DNA of 64,000 nt from Sipunculus nudus (taxonomy: Eukaryota; Annelida; Sipuncula; Golfingiida; Sipunculidae). The position numbers were made by a program, and so were the translations under genes. Positions 54,384 to 64,000 of this stretch are shown here, piece by piece. The notes below the pieces were generated by a model that saw only the letters and a list, made by a program, of their open reading frames with translations, made no database searches and was not told where the DNA came from. Each line of letters begins with the position of its first letter. The first letter of the stretch is position 1. The stretch lies in the NCBI GenBank assembly GCA_026874595.1, contig CM049306.1, forward strand, positions 11,181,019 through 11,245,018, given 5' to 3'.

Positions 54384-54962
54384 TGTTTATTCTGGCTGTG
54401 TCTGGGACTTGATCTCTTTAACATGTCTATTCCGGCTGTGTCTGGGACTTGGCTGTGTCTTCGACTTGATATCTCTTTTACATATCTTTCCCCGCTGTGT
54501 CTGGGACCTGATCTCTTTTACATGTCTATTCTGGCTGTGTCTGAGACTCGATTTCTTTTACATGTTAATTCCAGCTGTGTCTAGGACTTGGTCTCTTTAA
54601 TATTTCCCTTATGGCTGTGTCTAGGACTCCAGGTTTCTTTTATATGTCTATTCCAGCTGTGTCTTGGACTTGGTCTCTTTACATGTCTATTCCGGCTGTG
54701 TCTGGGACTTGATCTCTTTTACATGTCTATTCTGGCTGTGTCAGGGACTTGATCTCTTTTACATGTTTATTCCGGCTGTGTCTGGGAGTTGGTCTCTTTT
54801 ATATGTCCCTTACGGCTGTGTCTGGGACTTGGTTTCTTTGATATGTCTATTCCAGCTGTGTCTTGGACTTGGTCTCTTTCCATGTTTATTCTGGCTGTGT
54901 CTGGGACTTGATCTCTTTTACATGTCTATTTTGGATCTGTCTGGGACTTGACCTCTTTTACT
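54384..54962. repeat. 40-bp minisatellite, about 14 copies
   Basis: Unit: 'acatgtctattccggctgtg' then 'tctgggacttgatctctttt'. For example, 'gctgtgtctggg' is at 54494 and the next copy 40 bp later. Because 40 is not a multiple of 3, the open frames of 71-95 codons across it shift composition and are by-products, not genes. Confidence 0.9.
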
Positions 54963-57959
54963 GGATCCTGTCCATGTTGGTCTTCATGTAATGGCAGAAT
55001 AAGTGAATAATCTCATTAGATTTTTTACAGAAGGGTCAAAGGACAAGGCTTTAGAAGAGAGGCTATTATTTACTCTTAGTTATTATCTGTTGAATTAAAC
55101 TAGTCTGTGATAAGAAAGGCAATAAATTTCTGGTGTGGGATGAAGCTGTCAGCCAACAGAGTTTATGACTCCATACTGCTTTTTCACTTTTAACCCTTAC
55201 ACAATTACAACTTAATTACTGTGCAATAACATGAACAGCTCTTCAATTGCTTTTACTTTCTTGAAATTACTTTTTACACAAATCCACAATAAATTAATTC
55301 ATTCTAATCGTGCCACCTCCAATGTGGATTGCAAAGCAATTGCATTTTCCTATTATTATTGTCAGCTTGCATATCAAATTAATCAACATTTCATTCACAG
55401 CCTCGCAGACAGTACAAAATGAACTACTTGTCAGAATAACATTTGACATTAAATGTTTCATTCCCCTTTCAGATATATTGCATTTTAATTTGTTTGGTCT
55501 CTTTTTTAGTCAGCGATGGACAAAGAAATTAATTAAAGCTCATAATATTTATAAAATCAATTACAATACCAAAGCAATTATTTAACTTATGACATCTGTG
55601 AACAAGGAGCTTTTTCTATAAGAGCAGGGGGCTTATTCTATAGATGAGACTGCCCACTGAATATATTTAAAGCTATCACTTGAGGGGTATGGATGATAGA
55701 TTACTTAAGAGGCTTTGTATTTGAGGTGTATAATTAATAAATTATTCGTAGTTATAGGTTCATCAGGAGGAATGTAAGTCACTTGGTATAAATTTATTTA
55801 CATTTATTAGTTATTTTAGTGTTACCTAGCTACAAAATGTGAGCCCGGTGTAAGTCTTTTGCTTGAGTAACTTACAAAATGCTTTGGAACTTTAATTTTT
55901 CTAAGATGATTGTTTGGATGAGAAGGCCAATAATATACACTGCAAAGTTCAGAAGAGATCACTAATGATAGTGCTGAAGATTTTAGCATAATGACAATGT
56001 TACACTAATAATAATTCTGAAGATTTTTCCACAATAGTCCCGTTGCACTGATAATGATGCTCAAGATTTTATTATAATGATGTTAAGGCAAAATAATAAC
56101 ATAATGATGTTGACATTATACTGATGGTGAACAGTTCACTGCAAAGATATTGTAACTGAAACAAAGTTGGAAATTAAATCAACTTTTACCATTATGATAC
56201 AGATATCAACAAAATGTTGCTGAGGTTTTATCAGTAATGATGCTAACTTCATGATTCTGTGATTATTAATGATGTTTAAGACCTGATGTAGACTCATGAG
56301 TATCATGGTGACTGATCTGACATTGTCCTATGTCTTTGTCATGATCTCATCTGTAAATTAATAACCCCTGTTCTCCTCTTGATGATGAGAAATTACCCAT
56401 CTCCCCCTTGACTACAGCCAGGGGGTACACTCAGTAATGGCTGGAAGAGATGAGAGACAGAACTGGGCCAGTCAATCCTCAACCAGCCTACCAGCATGCA
56501 CTCTCGGCCAAACAGCAATCCATCTTTTCACACGAAACAGATGAAGAAATCAAGAGGCACATTCTTTTTTCATCCACATCTTCTGGGAAGCAAGGAAGTT
56601 CACTCAAAATTTAAGATTTTACAAATAAATACAATAAATTTGGAGTGAATTGATTTTCCCATGGTTTGATTTACAACTGGCCACATTTTGATGTTGGCAC
56701 AACTAAGATAACATCACTGAACATTATGTATGACTATAATATTGGCTTAATCATGCATAAATTATTCATACCTGGCTGATCAATCGAAAGTCTATTTCCA
56801 GGATACATGAGGATTATCATGAAATATTCAAATAATAATTTCCATCTCATAATAACCTTTCCACAAAAACATGGGATATTTTTGTAATGCAACAGAACAA
56901 AAGCACAGTGCTGAAGGAAATTTCAAGGAAATACTAAATTTTTAACCATTTTGCCAAGAACTCATGAAAGCACATTTAATTTGTACATCCATACACCAGT
57001 TGTTCCTTAGCGAATCCCTTGCCCAACACACCTTCCTCTGATAACCATTATTTACCTCAAACAGCACATTATGCCTGGAAAATTTGATAAATTGCTTTGA
57101 AAGAGTTTCATTAAGCCTTTACCATTCAGATTATTTTTTATGTATTCCTGTGGGTCTATATATTTAACTTGATTGCCATGGTCTGTACATGACATAATCA
57201 CAGAAAAATTCCTTTTCTTTTACCTAAACTTGAAATCTCTGCATTTATTGATAAAAATCATTTTATAAATTGCTTTGAAAATAGCTTTATTAAGCCATTC
57301 AGAATAGTTTTTAATGTATTCCTGTGGGTTTTTATATTGCATTGTAAGTGACAAAATCATTAATTTTTTTCATTTAAATTGAAATACATTTATTGATAAA
57401 AAAAATCATATACTTGTACTGTCTAAATCTTTATACATGTTAATACAGTATATAAGCACTGCCATAGTCACTTGAAATATGACTTTTATGTCAGATGTAG
57501 TTTAAATGAATAATAATATATTGTCAGTAAGCCAGCTCATAATAACAACACAGAACTTTACAAAGTGGAAAAATTCCAATGTATGTAAATGGTAAATCCA
57601 TCATGAATTGAAAATGAAAGTGTCTTCTCACAAAAAGATGGGTTTGGGTTATAAATTTTTCTGGTTGTTAAGGCTTGGTGAAAACTGTGACTTTTTTAAT
57701 ATTACAGGTTACAGACAAACCAGAGTTATACAAAGGGTGTTTCCAACAAGTGACCTTTCAGCTTCTGCACATGTGCAACCAAACTTTTACAGTTGCAAGA
57801 TTTTTCTGTTTGTTATTATGTATCATGTTTACTTTAAAAGCTTGTTGGTAAACAAGCAAATTCATAGGTCACAGAATACGCTCTTTACACCGCGCTTTAA
57901 CTATAGGCCTATACTCCCTATATCGTAAGCAATGTTTGTTATGACCTCGTATCCTGAAT
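54963..57959. other. Unique sequence 5' of exon A
   Basis: AT-rich. The strings 'aataatgatgttgacattat' and 'taatgatgctcaagatttta' recur loosely at 55940-56290. A block at 56380-56560 is less AT-rich without a recognised function. Related segments at about 57060-57150 and 57260-57340 share 'attgctttgaaa', 'attaagcc' and 'gtattcctgtgggt', a ~185-bp-spaced duplication. A 106-codon open frame (57608-57928, plus) has no domain I recognise. Confidence 0.5.
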
Positions 57960-58560
57960 TGCTACACCAGAGGGAAGCACTGTATTTTTGTCCAATCAGA
58001 TGAGACCTTGTGCTGGAAGACACGGCCAAGCGAAGAATACACAGAGCCAATCATGTTCATTTCGTTTTGAGTGACAGCTCATCGCCCTGGTAACCATCTG
58101 AACAGGCCACAGGCTCAAAGAGAATTGCCCCAGACGTGGTATGCTTAGGGCCTTTGGCACATAGGATGCCCGGCCGGTGAGTTGTAATTCAGACGAAACG
58201 TAACAACAAAGGCTGCGTGCACACCTCGCTGGCTGGTTTCAGTTCTGCAGATAACAGATATATGGCTACACTAACACAGTCATAATGTCATAATTGAATC
58301 GGTCGATGATGCGAGAATACAGTGGGAGCCATAAAAATTTGACCGTTAACTCTCATCAAGCGGCGCTTGAAGCGCAGTTATGGGCAGAGCCAGGATGCCT
58401 GTCGAGTGTTTGTTTATTGGCATCTGATTGGCTGCTTGTCACATCATACGCACGTTTTTTTCAGCGGACAGCGAACTGCCATCTGGTGTCTAAATATATC
58501 ATAAACAGTCAAAGCTGGCAGCGTGAAAATCAGTTGCTTCTTTAGAAGGGCAAGATTTCC
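57960..58560. promoter_or_regulatory. CpG-rich, CCAAT-rich promoter candidate
   Basis: Four CCAAT boxes lie within 440 bp: CCAAT in plus orientation at 57992 and 58047, and ATTGG (CCAAT on the minus strand) at 58416 and 58427. CpGs are far denser than in the flanks (for example 'gcccggccgg' near 58168 and 'catcaagcggcgcttgaagcgc'). It lies upstream of exon A in the direction of the kinase gene, so it could be a first-exon or alternative promoter. No first exon or initiation codon could be assigned and no TATA box is clear. An 83-codon open frame (58294-58545, plus) is unrecognised. Confidence 0.4.
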
Positions 58561-58842
58561 GCTGCCTCGGGAGCGTAGTCACAGAAGTGTTATATGAAAA
58601 TTTCTTAGTAGGAATTACCTACAGTTCATCACTATGTACACAAAGCCAGAAATCACATTCTACAGATGAGGCAGACAAATAGCTGAAGAGATTTTCACTG
58701 GATTTAGTTCTTAATTAGTTGGGGGAAAACAGCAGAAAAAAGTATCTGTAATCCTAGCTGGAAAAATTTTTCCAGGCTTGATTACCTTTTCTTAGTTCTT
58801 GGAAAATCTTGTGTCAGGGAGACCATTTCAAGTTGCATTGAT

Positions 58843-59321
58843 AACAAAGCCTACAGGCATAATGCGAACCTGTGCTAAGTTTGGGAGTATGAATGGAGGT
58901 TTATTTTTAAAATTTAATATTGATCCTCTAATGTCCTGCATATCTTCCTTAGTCATTATTATTTCTGCAAAATGGACGTTTTGGACCTGCAAGTTTCAGA
59001 CTAGGATATTTTAAAACTAGGATGTATCAGTCAGGATTTTTCGGATATGTTCTTTTTGCCAGGGAGGATTATTGGGACAGATGAACAGACAATTTGGCAG
59101 CATAGCTTTGGAGAAGAACATTTTTTAATGTTTTTTAGCTTCTTCCCTATAAAATCTAAGAAAATGCAGTTAGTTAAGAATTAAGCAAAATCCAATAGAA
59201 TTTTTTGCAAAAAAATTTGGTGATGCTAGCTCCTGCCCTTTTTGAGATAGCTATGATGCATGACGGTCGACGTAAGAAAGACAAAGCCATACCATGCATA
59301 AGCTTACTGATTCGCTAAAAA
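58843..59321 (+). mobile_element. Short complete family 2 element (479 bp)
   Basis: The left end AACAAAGCCTACAGGCATAA then GCGAACCTGTG, and the right end 'gcttactgattcgc' then TAAAAA ending at 59321, enclose only about 400 bp. Inside are 'gtttgggagtatgaatggagg' (also at 4549), one 'gagaagaacattttt' unit and the 'gatgctagctcctgcc' block. No palindrome array. This is a minimal derivative showing that the arrays are dispensable. Confidence 0.8.
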
Positions 59322-59387
59322 TGCAAACCAAGTTTTTTCAAACAGTTAAAAGATATAGTTCCAATAGTTCTAATCTGGGCATTCTGC

Positions 59388-59450
59388 GTCTAGACAATGT
59401 GTCCAGACGTCTAGATGCTGTGTCTAGTCTTCTAAACACATTGTCTAGAC
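59388..59450. repeat. Inverted repeat of TCTAGAC motif
   Basis: GTCTAGACAATGTGT (59388-59402) and its perfect complement ACACATTGTCTAGAC (59436-59450) form 15-bp arms around a 33-bp loop that itself contains GACGTCTAGATG and TGTCTAGTC. Four TCTAG cores lie within 63 bp. Confidence 0.85.
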
Positions 59451-59739
59451 ACCAGACAGAGCCAGGTCATTTGCCATGGTGATGTCTGGACCCCACCTGG
59501 TTGTACTGAGTGACCTCTTGACTTCTCTGCTGAATCTCGCATGTTTTCAAACACAGAAAGCCTTTATTCAATTGGCTACATTACTTTTTTAAAGCTGCAT
59601 TTTCCCAATTAATTCTAATAAAACTGGCAGAATCCTACCATAGAATAAGTCTTGTTAAGATTAAACCAATCAGCTTAACAGTTTCATCATAAAACATAGT
59701 ATAAGCTAGAAGGGTCTAAAATTACATTTTCGCTTGTAA
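59451..59739. other. Unique stretch between family 2 elements
   Basis: Contains 'ggttgtactgagtgacctcttgac' (about 59498), a diverged piece of the family 2 'actgagtgaactcttgacc' module. Otherwise no recognised feature. Confidence 0.4.
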
Positions 59740-60232
59740 AAAACAGATCAATGTAGGTGGCGCCACCAATACCTCAATTTCTTTTATGACATATGTCACA
59801 ACATTGGCTTAAAATTTTTTGATGATAGCTCAAGCCATTTCTGAGCTTGAAATTTTAGTGTGCTTTTTTGGACAGATGACCAAGTTCAACCTCCTGTAAC
59901 TTGGCCAAAAATCTCCAAACTGGAACCATTCAAACAAATTTGAGAGAGATTGTTCCAGGGATCATTTCTGTGAAATATGGGACAATTTGGCTGGACAGAT
60001 TCAGAGAAGAAGATTTTTAAAGCTTTTTTAGCTTTTTCCCTATAAAATATAAGAAAATGCAGTTAGAAAAGAAATAAACCAAATCCGATAGAGTTTTTCA
60101 GATGACTGATTATTTGCAAAAAAATTGGTGATGCTAGCTCCTGTGATTTTTGAGTTAGCTTTGGTTAACGTACAGACAACACACGATGCACAATGCCACA
60201 CCATCGCATACGCTCACAGGTTCGCTAATAAA
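59740..60232 (+). mobile_element. Family 2 right part with palindrome core and intact right end
   Basis: Begins near GTAGGTGGCGCCACC (core 59757-59768), continues with the 'ggccaaaaatctccaaactgg' unit, 'gagaagaagatttttaaagc', the 'gatgctagctcctg' block, and ends with CACAGGTTCGC then TAATAAA near 60232. The head is missing. Confidence 0.8.
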
Positions 60233-60330
60233 GGTGCATAAAGATGCTCAAGTTGGCATTTTGGGAAGGGACAGTTAATTTGGCTGGTAAGATGGAGATA
60301 AAATGGTTTTATAGGGACAATAAACCTAGA

Positions 60331-60436
60331 AACCATATGCCATAAAATCAATTTAATAAGTCCATAAAGTTAATAAAATAACAACCATATGCCATAAAAT
60401 CAATTTAATAAGTCTATAAAGTTAATAAAATAATCT
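60331..60436. repeat. ~53-bp direct repeat, two copies
   Basis: 'aaccatatgccataaaatc' then 'aatttaataagtccataaag' then 'ttaataaaataa' occurs twice in tandem with one substitution. Confidence 0.85.
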
Positions 60437-61079
60437 ATAACCGAATAAAATTCAAAGTATAAAAGTAATGACACTTCTACAGTACCCCACATATTAATAA
60501 TTACCCGGAGTCACCCATCACAAGATCAAATTGTATTGGGAACAGATATTTTTTCCTTCAAAATTGTCAAGACTGTTAAGAGACTGACAAAGAATTATAA
60601 TATTCACATCAGGTTTTTTGTATCATAAATTTCTGACGAGGCTGTTCCAGTTATTACTGTAAATTGTATAAAAGGCTCTCCCAGAGATTCATGAGAGTGA
60701 AAATGAATACAAAGACAATGGCAAACAAACTAGATCATGTTTTTGACACAGTTATTAGTGAGGTTGCCCGGAGAAAGTGTAACAGATAAAAATATCATCC
60801 TGCAGGAGGCAGCCTGATCAGGTGACTCGTAAATTTTCCTGTCCGCAGGACGAGGAAGTTCACCAAGCTCCCCAGCTGGAGAATTCCCAACGTTTCATCA
60901 TGGTACCATACAGAGCCTAAACTGCTTGACCTTGCAGGTCTGTCACTTTTCCCTGAAGGACTCTCTTAATATAAGGGCAAAGTTGATCTGTGGAACAGAT
61001 CTGGTATGTCCCCCGTCTTATGTTGAAGTAGGTGGGAACAAAGCTTCTGAATAACTATATGAAATTTGTGACAGGTGTT
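60437..61079. other. Unique stretch
   Basis: A less AT-rich block at about 60760-61010 ('ctgcaggaggcagcctgatcagg') was checked for exons on both strands; none recognised. Confidence 0.45.
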
Positions 61080-61540
61080 TCCAATGGACTGATAAATGCT
61101 TGCAATAATTTGAAACTGACCCAGTACTGCTGCAAGTTTAGTGACTGTCCCTTAAATTTTTTTTTTTTTAGTTATTGCATTAACATCGTTTTAGCATTAT
61201 TCTCTCTGTGACCTTGAAAAATGGGCAAAGGTCATCCATATTGGAACATCACCTAGCCCTTTGTAAGGTGCATTATTGCTGCATGTTTGGTGAGTGTCCC
61301 TCAAATTCTTGGTGAGTAGTTGCGTTAACATCGTTTAAACATTATCGTCTGTGACCTTGAAAAACACATCAGGGTCATCCATATTCGAACTTGAACAACC
61401 CCCCCATTTGCTGCATTATTGCTGCAAGTTTGGTATCTGTCCTTGAAAATCTGGATGAGTTATCATGTTAACAACTCTGTGACGGATGGACAGATGGACA
61501 GATGGACTGACACTCACCATTTCTATGTCCCCCATCAATG
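61080..61540. repeat. ~142-bp tandem repeat with GTGACCTTGAAAAA, 2-3 copies
   Basis: 'ctgtgaccttgaaaaa', 'gtcatccatattcgaac', 'gcattattgctgcaagtttggt' and 'cgttaacatcgtttaaac' recur (anchors near 61208 and 61350). Ends in a GGATGGACAGATGGACAGATG run at about 61483-61507, like other composite elements here. Confidence 0.75.
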
Positions 61541-61883
61541 GTGCCTTCTGTGATGGCAAGAGACAATAAACACGTCATCAATGGCACAGCTTACAAGGGT
61601 GACAGCATGTTAATGGCCAGTACACTCCAAAGGTTTTCTTCTGAGTAATTCAGGGACATAGTAAGGTTATTGTTTTGTTCCTACCATTAGTTAAAGCATC
61701 AAATAAGGCGCAAGAAGGCCATCCTCTGGATAATTCTTTCTGTCCAAAATTTTAGTTTTAAGATATGTTCAACTAATTTAAACAGTCTAATATATAATGT
61801 TATTGATGTAACATAGTGGTCAATTTATCACATTCACTGAGTGGACAATTAAAATTGAAGAGAAAAGTCCTAGTAACTGGAAC
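61541..61883. other. Unique stretch
   Basis: AT-rich, nothing recognised. Confidence 0.5.
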
Positions 61884-62660
61884 TAGTGACCCATGGGTCA
61901 TGATGCTCAGCTTCAGCATCATACATACACTGTTTTTATCTGTTCAGTAAATAGACCTGTGGTAAAACAGGCTTTACTGAACTGAACATGCTGACACAGT
62001 ATATCTGACATTTAGACACAAGCTTGTCCAAGAAGTGGGTCCTGTGGCTGTGACCTTCGACCCCTTGAACTGAAAATCAATAGGGGTCTTTATCCATGAG
62101 TGGGTGAGCCATGTGTGAAAGATGAAAGGTTTTTGTCTAACAATCTGGCTTTAAATGGGTCCTAAAGCTTTCTTAAGAAGTAAGCCTTGTGGCCGTGACC
62201 TTTGACCCCAAGACCTCAAAATTGATAGGGTTCTTCACCTATGGGTGTGTGAGCCATATGTGAAAGATGAAAGGTTTTTGTCTAACAATCTGGCTATAAA
62301 TGTGTCCTAAAGCTTTCTTAAGAAGTGGGCCCTGTGGCCGTGACCTTTGACCATGTGACCTCAAAATTGATATGGTTCTTCACCTATGGGTGTGTGAGCC
62401 ATATGTGAAAGATGAAAGGTTTTTGTCTAACATTCTGGCTTTAAATGGGTCCTAAAGCTTTCTTAAGAAGTGAGCCTTGTGGCCGTGACCTTTGACCATG
62501 TGACCTCAAAATTGATAGGGGTCTTCACTTATGGGTGTGTGGGCCATATGTGCAAGATTAAAGGTTTTGGTCAAAAGGTTTGCCTTGAAATTGATCCACA
62601 AGCCAATTCCAGATGGACAGACAAACAGATGGACAGACCGACAGACGCACCAACAGAGGC
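61884..62660 (+). mobile_element. Family 1-headed element with ~145-bp TGACCTTTGACC tandem repeats
   Basis: The head 'actagtgacccatgggtcatg' contains the 14-bp palindrome TGACCCATGGGTCA and a decayed arm GCTCAGCTT. About four units follow with 144-145 bp spacing (anchor CTTAAG at 62173, 62317 and 62462), each with 'ggccgtgacctttgacc' and 'gtgagccatatgtgaaagatgaaagg'. TGACCTTTGACC occurs at 62197, 62341 and 62486. Ends in a 'gatggacagacaaacagatgg' run at about 62610-62650. No family 1 right end. Confidence 0.8.
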
Positions 62661-62749
62661 ATTTATACTATATCCCTTTCGCAACTTTGTTCAGTCCATG
62701 CCTGTCACTGAAGAGAAATCAATGACCCAGTGTTAATTTAATGTCACTT

Positions 62750-63700
62750 TATTTGGACATGACATATGGTAGGTCTCTGTTACCTTATATGACATGACTT
62801 GGTGTTACCAACCATCACCTTATTTGGACATGAACTGGTGTTACCTCTCTGTCACCTTATTTAACATATGACCTGGTGTTACCTCTCTGTGATTTTATTT
62901 AACACATGACTTGGTGTTACCTCTCAGTGATTTTATTTAACATATGACCTGGTGTTACCTTTCAGTCATCTTATTTAACATATGACCTGGTGTTACCTCT
63001 CTGTGATTTTATTTAACATATGACCTGGTGTTACCTCTCTGTAACCTTATTTAACATATGACCTAGTGTTACCTCTCTGTCACTTTATATGACATGACCT
63101 GGTTTTACCTCTCTGTCACCTTATTTGACTTATCATATATGACCTGGTGTTTCCTTTCTGGTACCTTATTTAACATATGACCTGGTTATTCCCGGTCACC
63201 TTATTTAACATATGACCTGGTGTTACCTCTGTCACCTTATTAAAAATATGACCTGGTTTACCTCTCTGTCACTTTATATGACATGATCTGGTGTTACCTC
63301 TCTGTCAACTTGATTGGACATGACCTGGTATTACCTCTCTGTCACCCTATTTAACATACAACCTAGTGTTACCTCTCTGTCATCTAATTTAACATATGAA
63401 CTGGTGTTATCTCTCTGTAAACTTATTTGGACATGACCAGGTGTAACCTCTCTGTCACCTTATTTGACTTATGACCTGGTGTTACCTCTCTGTCACCTTA
63501 TTTGACTTATGACCCGGTGTTACCTCTCTGTCACCTTATTTGACATATGACCTGGTGTTACCTCTCTGTGACATTATTTGACTTTTGACCTGGTGTTACC
63601 TCTCTGTCACCTTATTTGACATATGACCTGGTGTTACCTCTCTGTGACATTATTTGACACATGACCTGGTGTTACTGCTCTGTCATCTTATATGGGTATA
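62750..63700. repeat. 38-bp minisatellite, about 25 copies
   Basis: Unit: 'gacctggtgttacctctctg' then 'tcaccttatttgacatat'. Copies vary mainly in the TATTTGACATAT/TATTTAACATAT part and by small indels; one copy near 63190 is shortened. No open frame persists through it. Confidence 0.92.
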
Positions 63701-64000
63701 TGGTCTGTTGTCAATGCTCTGTTTCATTATTTAAGCAGGGAGACAATTGCTATGATTTATTAAACTACTTTAAGATCAAAACATGCCAACAGTTACATTT
63801 ATTAACAGCCACTTCAAACAGTTCCGACAATGACATATATCATTTTCACTAAAAATTCATGTTTACATTACATTAATTAAACAGTTCTGACAGAATAACT
63901 GTTTGCATATGACAACATATCACTGCAAAGAAAACTAAAAAATATTCCAATGGCATGCCAGTTACATAACTCATAAACAAAACCAGATGTATGAGATTTA
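63701..64000. other. Unique stretch at the right edge
   Basis: AT-rich. A 63-codon open frame (63661-63852) starts in the minisatellite and has no domain. Nothing else recognised. Confidence 0.5.

Noticed and set aside
54325-54951. Cys/Trp/Leu-rich ORFs resembling membrane or secreted proteins
   Set aside because: By-product of the 40-bp minisatellite; unit length is not a multiple of three and overlapping frames give similar peptides.
42361-64000. Glycine-loop exon (G-x-G-A-F-S-E-V) and first exon of the CaMKI gene
   Set aside because: Searched by eye on the minus strand and not found; likely beyond the right edge, although a short exon could have been missed.

Overview
The window is intron-rich, AT-rich animal nuclear DNA. 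Coding sequence is about 0.5% of it: three short exons of one gene on the minus strand, which together encode part of the kinase domain of a Ca2+/calmodulin-dependent protein kinase of the CaMKI group (closest in my memory to CAMK1D/CAMK1). The exons lie at 42286-42360, 11026-11164 and 1182-1305. Their splice sites, phases and reading frame join without conflict, so the window is essentially two long introns (31.1 kb and 9.7 kb) plus 21.6 kb of sequence 5' of the first visible exon. Later kinase exons lie beyond the left edge. I could not find the glycine-loop exon or the first exon to the right. The repeat content (GGTGGCGCCACC palindrome arrays, TGACCTTTGACC arrays, elements ending in GGAC microsatellites) looks to me like a marine lophotrochozoan, most likely a mollusc. 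That taxonomic call is an inference from repeat style, not from a marker gene.

Layout: 1-4.5 kb holds exon C and repeats. 4.5-9.3 kb holds two large composite repeats. 9.3-13.0 kb is mostly unique intron with exon B. 13.0-16.0 kb is one complete 3.0-kb element. 16.0-22.0 kb is unique and minisatellite sequence with one complete 1.4-kb element. 22.0-28.2 kb is a stack of the same element families. 28.5-37.2 kb is a DNA transposon with long inverted ends, split by a 6.7-kb nest of other elements. 37.2-40.4 kb has two 1-kb elements sharing inverted termini and a 160-bp MITE. 40.4-44.8 kb is unique intron with exon A. 44.8-47.3 kb has composite repeats and a 58-bp minisatellite. 47.3-58.8 kb is largely unique, with a 40-bp minisatellite and a CpG-rich, CCAAT-rich promoter candidate at 57.96-58.56 kb. 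58.8-64 kb has more elements and a 38-bp minisatellite.

The most interesting signal is in the repeats. Two non-autonomous element families with different sequences share one architecture. The left end is AACAAGG, then a short palindrome, then an inverted-repeat arm. The right end is the complementary arm followed by CTAAAAA. Family 1 uses arm GCTCAGCTGA and family 2 uses arm GCGAACCTGTG. Such offset ('asymmetric') terminal inverted repeats around internal tandem repeats resemble Helentron-associated non-autonomous elements (HINEs), including bivalve 'pearl' elements. Their internal tandem units differ in length (about 277, 302, 335 and 672 bp), yet most carry the same palindrome GGTGGCGCCACC, often followed by a similar AAATTT ... 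GGTTCCTGAGA phrase. No transposase, Rep/helicase, reverse transcriptase, tRNA, rRNA or CRISPR array was recognised.
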